Positions 17,177 through 26,347 are shown, numbered from the stretch's first letter. The stretch: DNA of 64,000 bases from Clostridium rhizosphaerae (GCF_016765585.1 NZ_JAESWC010000014.1:1-64000), one strand, 5' to 3'. Notes: generated by a model not told the origin, from the sequence alone. Numbers and translations: made by a program.

Positions 17177-17914
17177 TTATTTGCTTTCATAACCTTGTTT
17201 TCTAATTGAAGCACTAACCTTAGGGTAATACACAAACTTATAGGTACTTGCAATTCCCTTTGACCAATTTCTATCACTTTCGCCCTTTGTTCTTTCTCTC
17301 ATGTACTCGGATATTTCATCGTCATATCTATCAATCATTTCCTTTTGATTGCTATTATACTTTTCTTCATGATACACAGCTTCCTTTGGAAGTCTTGGTT
17401 TAGGAGCTGACTCATCTTTCGGATGCCCTACAACCAATCCGCATACTGGATATACATACTTAGGAAGCTCTAATAATTTTATAAGCTCTTCAGGCTCTCT
17501 TCTAACTCCTCCAATAGGTACAATTCCAAGTCCTAAAGATTCTGCCGCTGCTATTGCACTTCCCATAGCTAATCCCACATCAACACAACCTACCATTGTA
17601 GACTCTATATTTTCTGTAATAACTAAATCTACTCCATTCTTTTCAGCTGCTAATTTAGCTCTATAAAAATCTGCTGCAAAAATTAAAAATACAGGAGCTT
17701 CCTCAATCCATTTTTGACCGCCTGCAAGCTCTGAAATTTTTGCTTTTCTTTCTTTATCCTTAACTGCAATTATGCTTACTTGTTGTCCATTAATTGATGA
17801 TGGAGCAGCTTGAGCAGCTCTTACTATATAGTCCAATTCTTCATCACTTATCATGTCTTCCTTATAGTTTCTGATTGATCTATGGTCTAATAATATTTTA
17901 ATTGTCTCATTCAT
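17177..17914 (-). CDS. NfsA/FRP-type nitroreductase
   Basis: A flavin-dependent NAD(P)H oxidoreductase of 245 residues. The N terminus LLDHRSIRNYKEDMISDEELD carries the FMN-binding R-S-x-R motif. AAPSSINGQQ and the C-terminal GLVVGHP, KPRLP segment match the NfsA/FRP group. Such enzymes reduce nitro compounds or flavins. A TetR-type regulator is encoded divergently after a 470-bp gap; a regulatory link is possible but there is no visible shared operator. The start is ATG at 17914 with GGAAA upstream. Confidence 0.88.
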   Translation of the reverse strand: MNETIKILLDHRSIRNYKEDMISDEELDYIVRAAQAAPSSINGQQVSIIAVKDKERKAKISELAGGQKWIEEAPVFLIFAADFYRAKLAAEKNGVDLVITENIESTMVGCVDVGLAMGSAIAAAESLGLGIVPIGGVRREPEELIKLLELPKYVYPVCGLVVGHPKDESAPKPRLPKEAVYHEEKYNSNQKEMIDRYDDEISEYMRERTKGESDRNWSKGIASTYKFVYYPKVSASIRKQGYESK

Positions 17915-17944
17915 TTTAAATTTTCCTTTCTGTTTTATTAAAAA

Positions 17945-18159
17945 ATGTTAATATAAATCAAGTTTTACTGTCTCTAGTATTTCCGCATATGATTAATTCA
18001 TATGCTAAAAAATAATGTTAAAGTGTAACAATAATCACGGAAATATATTATTAATAGATATATAATATCACTATACGGATTAAATATAAATATTAATTTC
18101 TATCCCTAAACCAAATTTATTTTTCATTTAAAAGAACAGTTTACCCGCTGTTCTTTTTT
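17945..18159 (+). ncRNA. Possible small RNA ending in an orphan terminator
   Basis: AAAGAACAG (18131-18139) pairs with CTGTTCTTT (18148-18156) and is followed by T-rich sequence. This is a good terminator read rightward, yet no rightward gene precedes it for about 5 kb. The 185 bp before it holds only AT-rich DNA with an inverted repeat around 17986-18004 (GCATATG..CATATGC). A short transcript is the simplest reason for such a terminator. The 5' end is a guess. Confidence 0.3.
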
Positions 18160-18321
18160 AATTTTTAGTTGTTTTTTGAAACACTATTTAGTTAAAATTA
18201 TAAGTAAGGATATTAAATAATTATATTTTGTAGTTTTAAAAAAGTTATCAACAACATATTGTGTACAATGTGCATAAAAAATGCAATATATTGAGTCTTT
18301 AAAATTTATATAAATTTTATA

Positions 18322-18361
18322 TTGACATCTGTTTGTAATGATTTTATAATGAACAATGTTC
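18322..18361 (+). promoter_or_regulatory. Promoter and operator of the TetR gene
   Basis: A consensus promoter TTGACA (18322-18327), 17-bp spacer, TATAAT (18345-18350) directly abuts the palindrome TGAACAATGTTCA. An operator at the transcription start of a TetR-family gene indicates autorepression. Confidence 0.75.
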
Positions 18362-18385
18362 AGATGAATAAATGAGGTGTTTTAA

Positions 18386-18943
18386 TTGTCTAGAATAATA
18401 GAAAATCCAAAAGAACTTATATTAGAAAAAGCCAAAGAAATTTTATGTAATCAAGGTTATTCTCACTTAAGTATGAGGACGCTGGCTAAAGAATGTGACA
18501 TTGCACTTGGCACAATATATAATTATTATCCTACAAAAAAAGAATTAGTACTTGAAATGATGACCGGCTATTGGAAGGAATATTTCAAACTTCTACAAGT
18601 CATTATTGCTTCTGATGATAATTTGTATGTTAAACTAGAAAAAATATTTAACGAGCTTAATTTATTCATTAAGCAATTTAAAGAAATTTGGCTTAAGCCT
18701 GAGTTATATGATAAGCCAGACTACGTAGAAAGCGGCATAGAAAGGGAAAATATTTATATAGATAAATTTATTCGTGTAATTGAATCTATGCTCGTAAAAG
18801 AGGCATCTGATGATAAGATAACTTTAAAACTAGACTCTTATGAAACTGCTAAGTTTATCCTACTGAATTTTATTACTATGATACAAATGCCAATTTTCAA
18901 TTATTCTTCTTTTGAAGTTTTTCTCAGAAATATACTTAAATAA
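18386..18943 (+). CDS. TetR/AcrR family transcriptional regulator
   Basis: A 185-residue repressor. The N-terminal helix-turn-helix is classic: ILEKAKEILCNQGYSHLSMRTLAKECDIALGTIYNYYPTK (about 12-51). The ligand domain is all-helical with several aromatic residues and is not assignable. The start is TTG at 18386, with GAGGTG 7 bases upstream. A consensus promoter overlapped by the palindrome TGAACAATGTTCA lies immediately upstream, so it probably represses itself. The gene it otherwise controls is unclear; the divergent nitroreductase is the nearest candidate. Confidence 0.92.
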   Translation: MSRIIENPKELILEKAKEILCNQGYSHLSMRTLAKECDIALGTIYNYYPTKKELVLEMMTGYWKEYFKLLQVIIASDDNLYVKLEKIFNELNLFIKQFKEIWLKPELYDKPDYVESGIERENIYIDKFIRVIESMLVKEASDDKITLKLDSYETAKFILLNFITMIQMPIFNYSSFEVFLRNILK

Positions 18944-18972
18944 ATCATACCAATAAGTATGAGCAGATAGTA

Positions 18973-19022
18973 AAAGGACTGATGCATAAATTGCTATTTA
19001 GTTAGCTATGTATCAGTCCTTT
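18973..19022. terminator. Bidirectional terminator
   Basis: AAAGGACTGATGCATA pairs with TATGTATCAGTCCTTT (one G-T pair) between the convergent TetR and kinase genes. Confidence 0.75.
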
Positions 19023-19045
19023 ACCTTTAGGATCATTCCTAACCT

Positions 19046-21010
19046 TTATACATATATATCCGATAGCTCTATGTTGATTTTTTCTTTTTTGTTTTCTTCA
19101 AGATTTGAGATATTAGTAAAAACAATGTCTGTACTATAATTTGAAATTTTCTTTGGAAGTTCTATTAAGAACTCGCTTCCTTCACCTATTTTACTCCAAA
19201 CTGATATTTTTCCTCCGCTTATTTCTACTAAAGCCTTAACAAGTGCAAGACCTATACCACTGCCTTCAGCTCTTTTAGTCAAAACTTCATCAACCTGCCT
19301 AAACCTTTCAAATATAACTTCAAGCTTATCCTCAGGAATACCGCTTCCCGTATCTCTTACACTTATCCTTATGCTATCTTCAGATTCCCCTATATTAACC
19401 TTAATATTTCCCCCAGTTGGAGTGAATTTAATAGAATTCGATAATAAATTTAATAGTATTCTCTCAATCTTTTCTTCATCACAAGTTATAAACTTTTCTT
19501 CAAAGTCAGTGTCAAAAATAACCTCTATTCCCTTCTGTTCTGCATATGGTACAACAGATAAAGTAATATTCTCTATGATTTCAACTATATTATAACTATT
19601 CAAATTCACCTTATAAAATCCTGAATCTATCCTTGTGATATCTATTAAATTATTAATAAGCTTTAGGAGCCTATAACTGTTTTGCTTCATCACATTCATG
19701 TATCTATTATTCATGCTGAAGCATCTTCCAAGCTTATCATTGCAGCAGCCATAGGTGTCATTTAATAACTGAATAGAACTTATAATGACATTTAAAGGAG
19801 TTCTTAATTCATGTGATATATTAGCAAAAAATTCAGTTTTAAGCCTGTCATACTCTAGAGTCTGATTAATTAGTTTTTGATTTTCTTCCTGTATTATTTT
19901 CTTTTCTGTAATATCCTTGGCTATGGATAAAGTATATATTTTCCCATTAAAGATCATTGGAATAGGTGAAACTTCTGCATAAATAACATCACCGTTATGC
20001 TTAAGCATCATTATTTCTATAGAATGAACCTGCTTGCCTTCACCAACTGTTTTCATTCTTTCATTTAAAATATCATGAAACTTTGGATGAATAAAATTCT
20101 TAACATTCTTTCCTATTATAGCTTCTTTAGAAGGAGCATCCAAAAGCTTTACTCCATTATCATTTACAAAAATTATTCTTCCATTATCTTGAATAAAAGC
20201 TCCGTTTGGCGAAAGTTCAACAATATTTCTATATCTTTCTTCGCTCTCTTCAAGCTTCCTCTGGACTTGTATCCGATCGCTTATATCCCTTACAACTTCA
20301 AGCTTCATTATAACTTCATCTTTTTCAAAAAATGTTGTGCTAATTTCTACTGGTATATTATGCTTATCCTTAGATAATAGAGAAGTATAAACAGTATTTG
20401 GATCTAATGCTTTTTGTTTGTTTAACTCTTCTTCAGGTTTAATTTTTGAAGTCCTTATATTATTTATAGGCTCTCCTATTAATTCTCCTTTAGAAAAACC
20501 TGTTAGCCTTACTGCTGAATCATTTAGCTCTACCAGTTCTTCTTTCAATGTTTCCTTATCAATAGTTGATAGAAAAACAGCATCATTAACACCATTGAAT
20601 AAAGTTCTATACTCATTTTCATTTTGTTCTATTTTTTTGATAGCTGAAATATCAATATTAAAACCAGATATATAGTCTGCAATTTCATTATCATTATAAT
20701 GAGCTTTTGCTTTTACATAAATCCACTTGTATCCTTCATTTTTTGTTTTTATTCTATATTGTGACTCGTGGTAAGGTATTTTACCGTTAATATGGTCTTT
20801 AGTTGATTTGACTACTGCTTCCACATCCTTAGGATGAATAATACTGTACCAAAAACCTGAATTAAAGTATAAATCATCATCATATCCTAAAAACTCTTTC
20901 CAGGCCTCAGAAACATACACTTTGTTTTCTATCAAATCCATTTCCCAAATAAAATCAGATATACATTCCGCAATTAACGAATTTCTAATTTCAGTATTAA
21001 ATGAGTTCAC
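19046..21010 (-). CDS. Orphan multi-PAS sensor histidine kinase
   Basis: A cytoplasmic kinase of 654 residues with no membrane helix. Three PAS domains fill about 1-125, 135-255 and 258-375. The HisKA dimerisation helix has EFFANISHELRTPLN, with the phospho-accepting His, near residue 396. The ATP-binding domain has the N box (LLNLLSNSIKFTP), the G1 box (VRDTGSGIPEDKL) and the G2 box (GSGIGLAL). A short Cys-containing insert (YGCCNDKLGRC) follows the His helix. No response regulator is adjacent. Orphan kinases like this feed Spo0A in clostridia, which is a possible role here but not shown. Confidence 0.9.
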   Translation of the reverse strand: MNSFNTEIRNSLIAECISDFIWEMDLIENKVYVSEAWKEFLGYDDDLYFNSGFWYSIIHPKDVEAVVKSTKDHINGKIPYHESQYRIKTKNEGYKWIYVKAKAHYNDNEIADYISGFNIDISAIKKIEQNENEYRTLFNGVNDAVFLSTIDKETLKEELVELNDSAVRLTGFSKGELIGEPINNIRTSKIKPEEELNKQKALDPNTVYTSLLSKDKHNIPVEISTTFFEKDEVIMKLEVVRDISDRIQVQRKLEESEERYRNIVELSPNGAFIQDNGRIIFVNDNGVKLLDAPSKEAIIGKNVKNFIHPKFHDILNERMKTVGEGKQVHSIEIMMLKHNGDVIYAEVSPIPMIFNGKIYTLSIAKDITEKKIIQEENQKLINQTLEYDRLKTEFFANISHELRTPLNVIISSIQLLNDTYGCCNDKLGRCFSMNNRYMNVMKQNSYRLLKLINNLIDITRIDSGFYKVNLNSYNIVEIIENITLSVVPYAEQKGIEVIFDTDFEEKFITCDEEKIERILLNLLSNSIKFTPTGGNIKVNIGESEDSIRISVRDTGSGIPEDKLEVIFERFRQVDEVLTKRAEGSGIGLALVKALVEISGGKISVWSKIGEGSEFLIELPKKISNYSTDIVFTNISNLEENKKEKINIELSDIYV

Positions 21011-21161
21011 CTGTTTTTCCTCCTAAGACACTCTCCTCTTATTAAGTCGTTAAATATATATTACTATACTTTTATGATAATTTTACATATCTATAGAAAA
21101 ATTGCGGACATGTAATAATTGGGATCAAAAATATATTATAATTTTTCTTTTATATAGTAAA

Positions 21162-21199
21162 AAAGGATAGATAGTAATTATCTTTACTATCTATCCTTT
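21162..21199. terminator. Terminator of hisS
   Basis: A perfect 16-bp stem, AAAGGATAGATAGTAA with TTACTATCTATCCTTT, has a 6-nt loop. Confidence 0.85.
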
Positions 21200-21213
21200 A
21201 ATGACTTTTTTAT

Positions 21214-22530
21214 TTATCCATTAATCTTGTTTATAATTTCTTCAACAGTTAGCTTAAACTGCTCTCCGCTTCTCATATCCTTAAGAGTTAAGATTCCGCT
21301 TGCTATTTCATCCCCTCCGATAATGATAACGTAAGGTATTCCAAGCTTATTAGCGTAATTAAGCTTCTTTACAAATTTACCATCTTCAAAGAAAACCTCT
21401 GACGGTATTCCAGCATTCTTTAACCCAGTTGCAACATTTATTGAATATCCAACATTCTCATCCATTGGAACTACTAAAGCCTTTGTTAGGGTTGAAGAAA
21501 CACTTTCCTTAAAGAAACCTGCTTCTTTAAGCTGATAAAATAATCTGCTCAATCCTATAGATATCCCAACTCCAGGAAGCTTTTGGGTAGTATAGTATTC
21601 TGCAAGATTATCGTATCTTCCGCCGGAGCATACTGATCCTATTCCAGGATAATCGTTAAGTATTGTCTCATAAACTGTTCCTGTATAATAATCCAAACCT
21701 CTTGCGATTTTTAAATCTACCATGAAGTTTTTATCAGGAACTCCAAATTGTCTTATATAGTAAACTACCTTTGAAAGTTCCTCTAAACCTAAAGTAAACT
21801 CTTCATTATCGAGGTTTAACTTTTTAAGTCCTTCTAAAACCTCATCATTGCTGCCAGTAATGTTTATAAATTCTTCAATTCTAGCTACAGATTCATCTGT
21901 AAGGCCTAGCCCCTTAAGCTCTTCTTTAACTGCTTCTATACCTATTTTATCAAGCTTATCAACAATTCTAAGAGTATCAACTTTATTGTCAACGCCTACA
22001 GCATCAAAAAATCCATTTAACACCTTTCTGTTATTGATATGAATTGTAAAAGAATCAAAACCCAAATCAGTAAATGTTGAGTAAATTATGCTTGGAATTT
22101 CTGCATCATTAATAATGCTTAACTTTCCGTTTCCTATTATATCTATATCACACTGATAAAATTCTCTAAATCTACCCTTTTGATTTCTCTCTCCTCTATA
22201 AACCTTTCCTATTTGATATCTTCTAAAAGGAAAAGTTAATTCACTCATATGCTGAGCTACAAATCTAGCTAGAGGAACAGTTAAGTCAAATCTTAAGGAA
22301 AGATCGCTGTCTCCTTTTGTAAATCTATATATCTGCTTTTCTGTATCTCCGCCGCCTTTTGCAAGAAGAACTTCTGACTTTTCAATAACGGGAGTATCTA
22401 CAGGTATAAAACCAAATTTTTCGTAATTCTTTCTTATTGTATCCATCATTTTATTAAATGCTATCTGATCTGCAGGTAGCCATTCTATAAAACCTGGCAG
22501 AGTTGATGGTTTAACTATTTTATTAGCCAT
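21214..22530 (-). CDS. hisS: Histidyl-tRNA synthetase
   Basis: A class II synthetase of 438 residues that charges tRNA-His. Motif 2 is FRRYQIGKVYRGERNQKGRFREFYQCDIDIIG (about 100-132). The histidine-A motifs GLDYYTGTVYE and SGGRYDNL are present, and the C-terminal anticodon-binding domain is complete. The N terminus (KPSTLPGFIEWLP) and slightly long insert differ from the usual KGTxD start. This suggests the divergent second type of HisRS seen in some clostridia. The 100-bp upstream gap holds no T-box. Confidence 0.93.
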   Translation of the reverse strand: MANKIVKPSTLPGFIEWLPADQIAFNKMMDTIRKNYEKFGFIPVDTPVIEKSEVLLAKGGGDTEKQIYRFTKGDSDLSLRFDLTVPLARFVAQHMSELTFPFRRYQIGKVYRGERNQKGRFREFYQCDIDIIGNGKLSIINDAEIPSIIYSTFTDLGFDSFTIHINNRKVLNGFFDAVGVDNKVDTLRIVDKLDKIGIEAVKEELKGLGLTDESVARIEEFINITGSNDEVLEGLKKLNLDNEEFTLGLEELSKVVYYIRQFGVPDKNFMVDLKIARGLDYYTGTVYETILNDYPGIGSVCSGGRYDNLAEYYTTQKLPGVGISIGLSRLFYQLKEAGFFKESVSSTLTKALVVPMDENVGYSINVATGLKNAGIPSEVFFEDGKFVKKLNYANKLGIPYVIIIGGDEIASGILTLKDMRSGEQFKLTVEEIINKING

Positions 22531-22629
22531 TTTATCCTACTCTCCTATTCACTTCTTCATAAACTTACATAAATAATTTATCACTTTATTATAATAAAAT
22601 AAATATATATTTTAAACAATTAATATATA

Positions 22630-23198
22630 TTATAGACTATTTTTAATATAGATTTCATTATTTTTCACAAATTTAATAATGTTTATATACATTTTGTCTC
22701 TATATAGGTATTTTGTATGCCATATTGCCCAAATAGTAACTAAGGTAAAAATAATATAGGCTATAATAGGTCTTTTATAATGAAGCTTGAGTCCCCAAAA
22801 TAATATAGCATCAAAAATAATTGACTTCCATAATGACCATCCATTATAATAGGCTATTCGATTTGTTAAAGTTGCAATCCATTCAATAGAACTATATATC
22901 AATACCCATTTTCCTATCTGAATGGTACTTTCTTTTAAATTAATAGTATCTTTACTTAAAAAAAGCAAGGTTGTAAGAGGAAATATAATAGCTACATATA
23001 ACGAAATTGTTGATACTCTGTTCATCCCCATGTCGGGCAGTATCTTCCACAAAAAATAATTATTTGTACTTGCTATTAAAATATATTCAAGCTCCATAAA
23101 AGAAAAAACAGCATTGTAGCATGATACTTTTTCCACTCTCTCCATATACCTCTGTACAAAACCGCCGCAATAGCAAGGAAACAAAGAATTATATGCAT
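22630..23198 (-). pseudogene. CBO0543-like membrane protein with apparent frameshift
   Basis: From the ATG at 23198 the reading frame gives MHIILCFLAIAAVLYRG, then REWKKYHATMLFF, then stops. A second frame continues at once with FMELEYILIASTNNYFLWKI and four more membrane helices to 22630. The join falls in a run of six A (23103-23108), which is T on the coding strand. One extra base there would fuse the frames. The WKKYHATMLFF opening and NYFLWKI segment resemble the CBO0543 family of clostridial membrane proteins. It could be a true pseudogene, slippage-corrected, or a base-calling error. Confidence 0.65.
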
Positions 23199-23328
23199 AT
23201 TCTAAACCCTCTTCTTAAGTTCTTATATAATTAAAATAATTCCCTAAAATGAAAAAATAAGAACATGATAATTTTGTTTACTGACAACTGTTATTATGTT
23301 ATAATGATTATATAATATAATATTTATG

Positions 23329-23480
23329 ACAGAGGGAGTAACAACCTGAATTTTTCAGGAATAAAGTCGTCATTACGGACAATTATCAGTAGATAAATGC
23401 CCGGCTTTATTAGTTAACCTATTGGTTTGCCATGTGAGACTCTGCATCTAGCTTATAACTAGGTGCAGGGTCTTTTTATT
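23329..23480 (+). promoter_or_regulatory. yybP-ykoY Mn2+ riboswitch
   Basis: The conserved segments appear in order: GAGGGAGTAACA near 23332, GTCGTCATTACGG, CCGGC, and TTGGTTTGCCATGTGAGACT at about 23423. An intrinsic terminator follows (GACTCTGCATCTAG with CTAGGTGCAGGGTC, 23438-23472, then TTTTT). Mn2+ binding to this motif turns on the downstream gene. The downstream gene is TerC/YkoY, the classic target, which agrees. Confidence 0.93.
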
Positions 23481-23528
23481 TAAATGGAAAAGGTAATTTT
23501 TAATTATTATTTTAAGGAGGTCTATACT

Positions 23529-24392
23529 TTGAACACAAAAAATGCACTCAAATGGGTTATCTTCTGGATTGCTGCAGCTTTAATCTTTAACACAGGAATA
23601 TATTTTACATTAGGTGAACAAAAGGCAATAGAATTTTTAGGCGGTTACGTAATTGAAAAAAGCCTTAGCTTAGATAACCTGTTTCTTTTTCTACTTGTAT
23701 TTGGCAGCTTTGGCGTATCAGAAAAGCATCAGCGAAGGATTTTAAACTACGGTATAATTGGCGCCTTAGTTTTGCGCTTTATCTTTGTCATACTAGGTGT
23801 AACAATAGTAAGCAAATTCCACTGGGTATTATATATCTTTGGGGCTATACTAATCTTTAGCGGTCTTAAAATGTTACTGAAGCCTGAAAATGATGATGCT
23901 GAAAACTTTAAAGAAAACAAATTAATCAAGCTCGTTAACAAAGTTATACCCGTTACAGATAAACTTCATGGAGAGAAATTCTTTGTAAGAATTAATAAGA
24001 CACTTTACGCAACGCCTTTATTTGCAATACTTGTTTTGATAGAAGGAACAGATATAATATTTGCAATAGACTCTATCCCTGCAATATTCTCTATTTCTAC
24101 TGATCCTTTTATTGTATATACCTCAAATATCTTTGCCATCTTAGGTCTTAGAAGTCTTTACTTCCTTCTTGCAGGAATCAATAATACCTTTAAATATGTA
24201 AAGCATGGGGTTGCCTTAATTTTAGTCTTTACAGGAATTAAGCTTTCAATACTATTCTTCCATGTTGAAATACCTGTTGCTCTTTCTGTAGGTATAATAT
24301 TTGCAATATTAATTGCCAGCATATTAATTTCTATTATTGCAAGAAAGAGGGAGAACTTGAATAAAGCTGATACTAAAAATGAATATATTTAA
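23529..24392 (+). CDS. TerC family membrane protein (YkoY/Alx-like)
   Basis: This 287-residue, multi-helix protein of the TerC family is involved in Mn2+ export or in loading exported enzymes with metal. The signature acidic membrane motifs are EKSLSLDNLFLFLLVF near the N terminus and LIEGTDIIFAIDSIPAIF in the middle; they hold the Asp residues that coordinate Mn2+. I place the start at TTG 23529, 8 bases after AAGGAGG; an ATG 15 codons earlier has no RBS. The Mn2+ riboswitch with its terminator ends only 50 bp upstream, so expression should follow manganese levels. Confidence 0.93.
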   Translation: MNTKNALKWVIFWIAAALIFNTGIYFTLGEQKAIEFLGGYVIEKSLSLDNLFLFLLVFGSFGVSEKHQRRILNYGIIGALVLRFIFVILGVTIVSKFHWVLYIFGAILIFSGLKMLLKPENDDAENFKENKLIKLVNKVIPVTDKLHGEKFFVRINKTLYATPLFAILVLIEGTDIIFAIDSIPAIFSISTDPFIVYTSNIFAILGLRSLYFLLAGINNTFKYVKHGVALILVFTGIKLSILFFHVEIPVALSVGIIFAILIASILISIIARKRENLNKADTKNEYI

Positions 24393-24468
24393 AAAATAGT
24401 TAATGCACACTTTGACTAACGGCAAAATAAACTAATATCAAGTAACTTTTTATTGATCGGAGGTTTAC

Positions 24469-25158
24469 ATGCCGTATTTACAAAGATCAGCTTATAAAAA
24501 TGCTATAATTAATTTTATTGGACCTAACCCTTCAACTTCCTTTAATCCAGTAAGTGTATACCCAACTATACACCCCTCTGCCTTTATTGGTCCTTTTTCA
24601 TCAGTAATAGGAGATGTGACCATAGGTAGAAATGTATTTGTTGCACCAAATGTTTCAATACGTGCTGATGAAGGTAGTCCATTTTATATTGGAGATAATA
24701 CAAACATTCAAGATGGGGTTATTCTGCATGGTTTAAAAACCGGAAGAGTTAAAACAAATGGGACATTATACTCTATTTATATAGGAAATGGTGTCAGCTG
24801 CGCACACGGTTGTTTAATTCATGGTCCTTGCAAAATTAAAGATAGTGTATTTGTAAGCTTTAATGCCATCGTATATAACGCCATAGTTGGAGAAAATTCA
24901 TATATATCTCCAAACTCAGTAGTAACCGGAGGAGTAAAACTTAAACCTAACAGCTTTGTTCCTCTTGGAGCGGTGATTGACTCTCAAGAAGAAGCTGATA
25001 AATTAGGCGTTGTTCCTAAGTCCCAAGAAGATTTCGCCGAAGAGGTTCAAAGAGTAAACAGAGAGTTTCCAAGGAGCTATTCTTTACTTTTTGGTTCAGC
25101 ACGCTGCTCCTGCGGTCTTAGCTGCAATCCTATTAATTTAGAAGATTTAGATGAATAA
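24469..25158 (+). CDS. Gamma-class carbonic anhydrase-like protein
   Basis: A left-handed beta-helix protein of 229 residues. Hexapeptide repeats run from about 28 to 165 (HPSAFIGPFSSVIGDVTIGRNVFVAPNVSIRAD and on). The three zinc His of gamma carbonic anhydrases appear conserved as VILHG, CAHG and CLIHG. The C-terminal part is helical and ends in an unusual Cys cluster, CSCGLSC. The likely reaction is reversible CO2 hydration, though related proteins are transferases. It is monocistronic, with GGAGG upstream and a strong terminator downstream. Confidence 0.85.
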   Translation: MPYLQRSAYKNAIINFIGPNPSTSFNPVSVYPTIHPSAFIGPFSSVIGDVTIGRNVFVAPNVSIRADEGSPFYIGDNTNIQDGVILHGLKTGRVKTNGTLYSIYIGNGVSCAHGCLIHGPCKIKDSVFVSFNAIVYNAIVGENSYISPNSVVTGGVKLKPNSFVPLGAVIDSQEEADKLGVVPKSQEDFAEEVQRVNREFPRSYSLLFGSARCSCGLSCNPINLEDLDE

Positions 25159-25160
25159 AA

Positions 25161-25206
25161 AATGCTGCTTAAGGAAGTTATTTTACTTACTTAAGCAGCA
25201 TTTTTT
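25161..25206. terminator. Bidirectional terminator
   Basis: AATGCTGCTTAAG pairs with CTTAAGCAGCATT and is flanked by A and T runs. It is shared by the convergent carbonic anhydrase and DUF1361 genes. Confidence 0.9.
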
Positions 25207-25897
25207 ATTTTTCTCTCATTAATTTTAGTGTAACAACAGTAATAATATAAAGTATTAAATTAAACACTCCAAAAAGTAATGTAAAATTCAGAGCTTTAAT
25301 ATGAATATCATTTATCAGTATATAAATTATGTTTAAAGGGTCAAATATCACGTCCCAGCTGTTCCACCTGATAAATCTTCCTAGATAAATAGCAAAACCG
25401 CTTAATAAATTTATAGCTACTACAAATACCCAGCTTCTTGCTCTTCCAAATTTATCTTCTATAAGCTTTTGATTTATATAAAGCGATATTATTCCAAACA
25501 TATATCCAAGCCATACTCCAATTCCGATATTAATATAATTAAGCCAAAGCTTAAAATTATCATTAAATAGGGTTTTAGGCTCCAAGCCATAAGGCACATA
25601 TTTAGGATTAGGTATAAAAAACTTATTTGAATTTATATGAATAAAATCTGTAATTATATATGGTGCATTAGGATAGAAAAGCAGCCAAAGTATACATAAA
25701 CCTATTGTGATAATTCTAATGCCTTTAAATACTAAATGCTCCTTTTTTATTTTATAGAGCAAATTAGCCGCCTCGAAAGGTACCAATGCCAGAAATAGAT
25801 TCCAAGCCATGTATAATAGCTGCCCGCTGCTTGAAAAAACGACCCAAATGCAATATATTAAAGCTAAAACTCTTAAATAATTTCTAACTTTTCTCAT
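25205..25897 (-). CDS. DUF1361 membrane protein
   Basis: An integral membrane protein of 230 residues with about seven helices. The DUF1361 hallmarks are WNLFLALVPFEAANL and LWLLFYPNAPYIITDFIHI. A late GRFIRWNSWDVIFDP segment also fits. The function is unknown. It is a single gene with its stop inside the shared terminator. Confidence 0.87.
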   Translation of the reverse strand: MRKVRNYLRVLALIYCIWVVFSSSGQLLYMAWNLFLALVPFEAANLLYKIKKEHLVFKGIRIITIGLCILWLLFYPNAPYIITDFIHINSNKFFIPNPKYVPYGLEPKTLFNDNFKLWLNYINIGIGVWLGYMFGIISLYINQKLIEDKFGRARSWVFVVAINLLSGFAIYLGRFIRWNSWDVIFDPLNIIYILINDIHIKALNFTLLFGVFNLILYIITVVTLKLMREK

Positions 25898-25961
25898 TAA
25901 TACTCTCCCGAAATGTCTATTATAGATTTTTCATCATTAGAATATGTACAAAAAATCACAA

Positions 25962-25993
25962 AAATACCAGGCAAGCTTACTCGCCTGGGTATT
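25962..25993 (-). terminator. Terminator of the gerA-type operon
   Basis: Read leftward, AATACCCAGGC pairs with GCCTGGTATT, followed by TTTGTGATTTTTTG. It lies about 45 bp after the last gene of the germination operon. Confidence 0.8.
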
Positions 25994-26038
25994 AATTGTG
26001 AATTGCTTACATCTATTATACTTTAATGACTTATAAAA

Positions 26039-26347
26039 TCAACTATTATTTATTGTGGAAATTATAGAAGCTATTTTTTTAACTTTTTCTTCATTATTTA
26101 TATTATCTAAATCCTCATATAAAATCTGATTATACAGCTCACTTCCTTCTATAGGCTCATAATTCCCTTGTATCCATTTAATAGTTCTTATTTTAAAATC
26201 TATTCCCATTAAAGTGATGTCAACTATGCATTTTCCTTCTTTTCCAAATTCAAAGGAATAACCTTCTTCTGTCTTTTTATAAGAACCTTTATCAGAAGCT
26301 TTTATTAAAATTAATACAGCCTCTTCAACCTTTTTTAGAATTTCCAT
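26039..26347 (-). CDS. Small protein closing the germination operon (102 aa)
   Basis: The start is the base next to the GerKC stop, so it is surely cotranscribed and coupled to it. It is soluble and of mixed charge, with a beta-rich middle (GYSFEFGKEGKCIVDITLMGIDFKIRTI) and helical ends. I recognise no family. Position makes an accessory role in germinant-receptor assembly or dosage possible; small fourth subunits (GerD-like or GerXD/2TM) are known in bacilli, but those are membrane proteins and this one is not. Confidence 0.65.
   Translation of the reverse strand: MEILKKVEEAVLILIKASDKGSYKKTEEGYSFEFGKEGKCIVDITLMGIDFKIRTIKWIQGNYEPIEGSELYNQILYEDLDNINNEEKVKKIASIISTINNS

Noticed and set aside
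18246-18255. DnaA-box-like GTTATCAACA near 18.25 kb
   Set aside because: A single degenerate 9-mer with no cluster, no dnaA/dnaN nearby and no AT-rich unwinding layout beyond the general AT richness.
22531-22630. T-box before hisS
   Set aside because: The 100-bp gap is too short and lacks the T-box core sequence.
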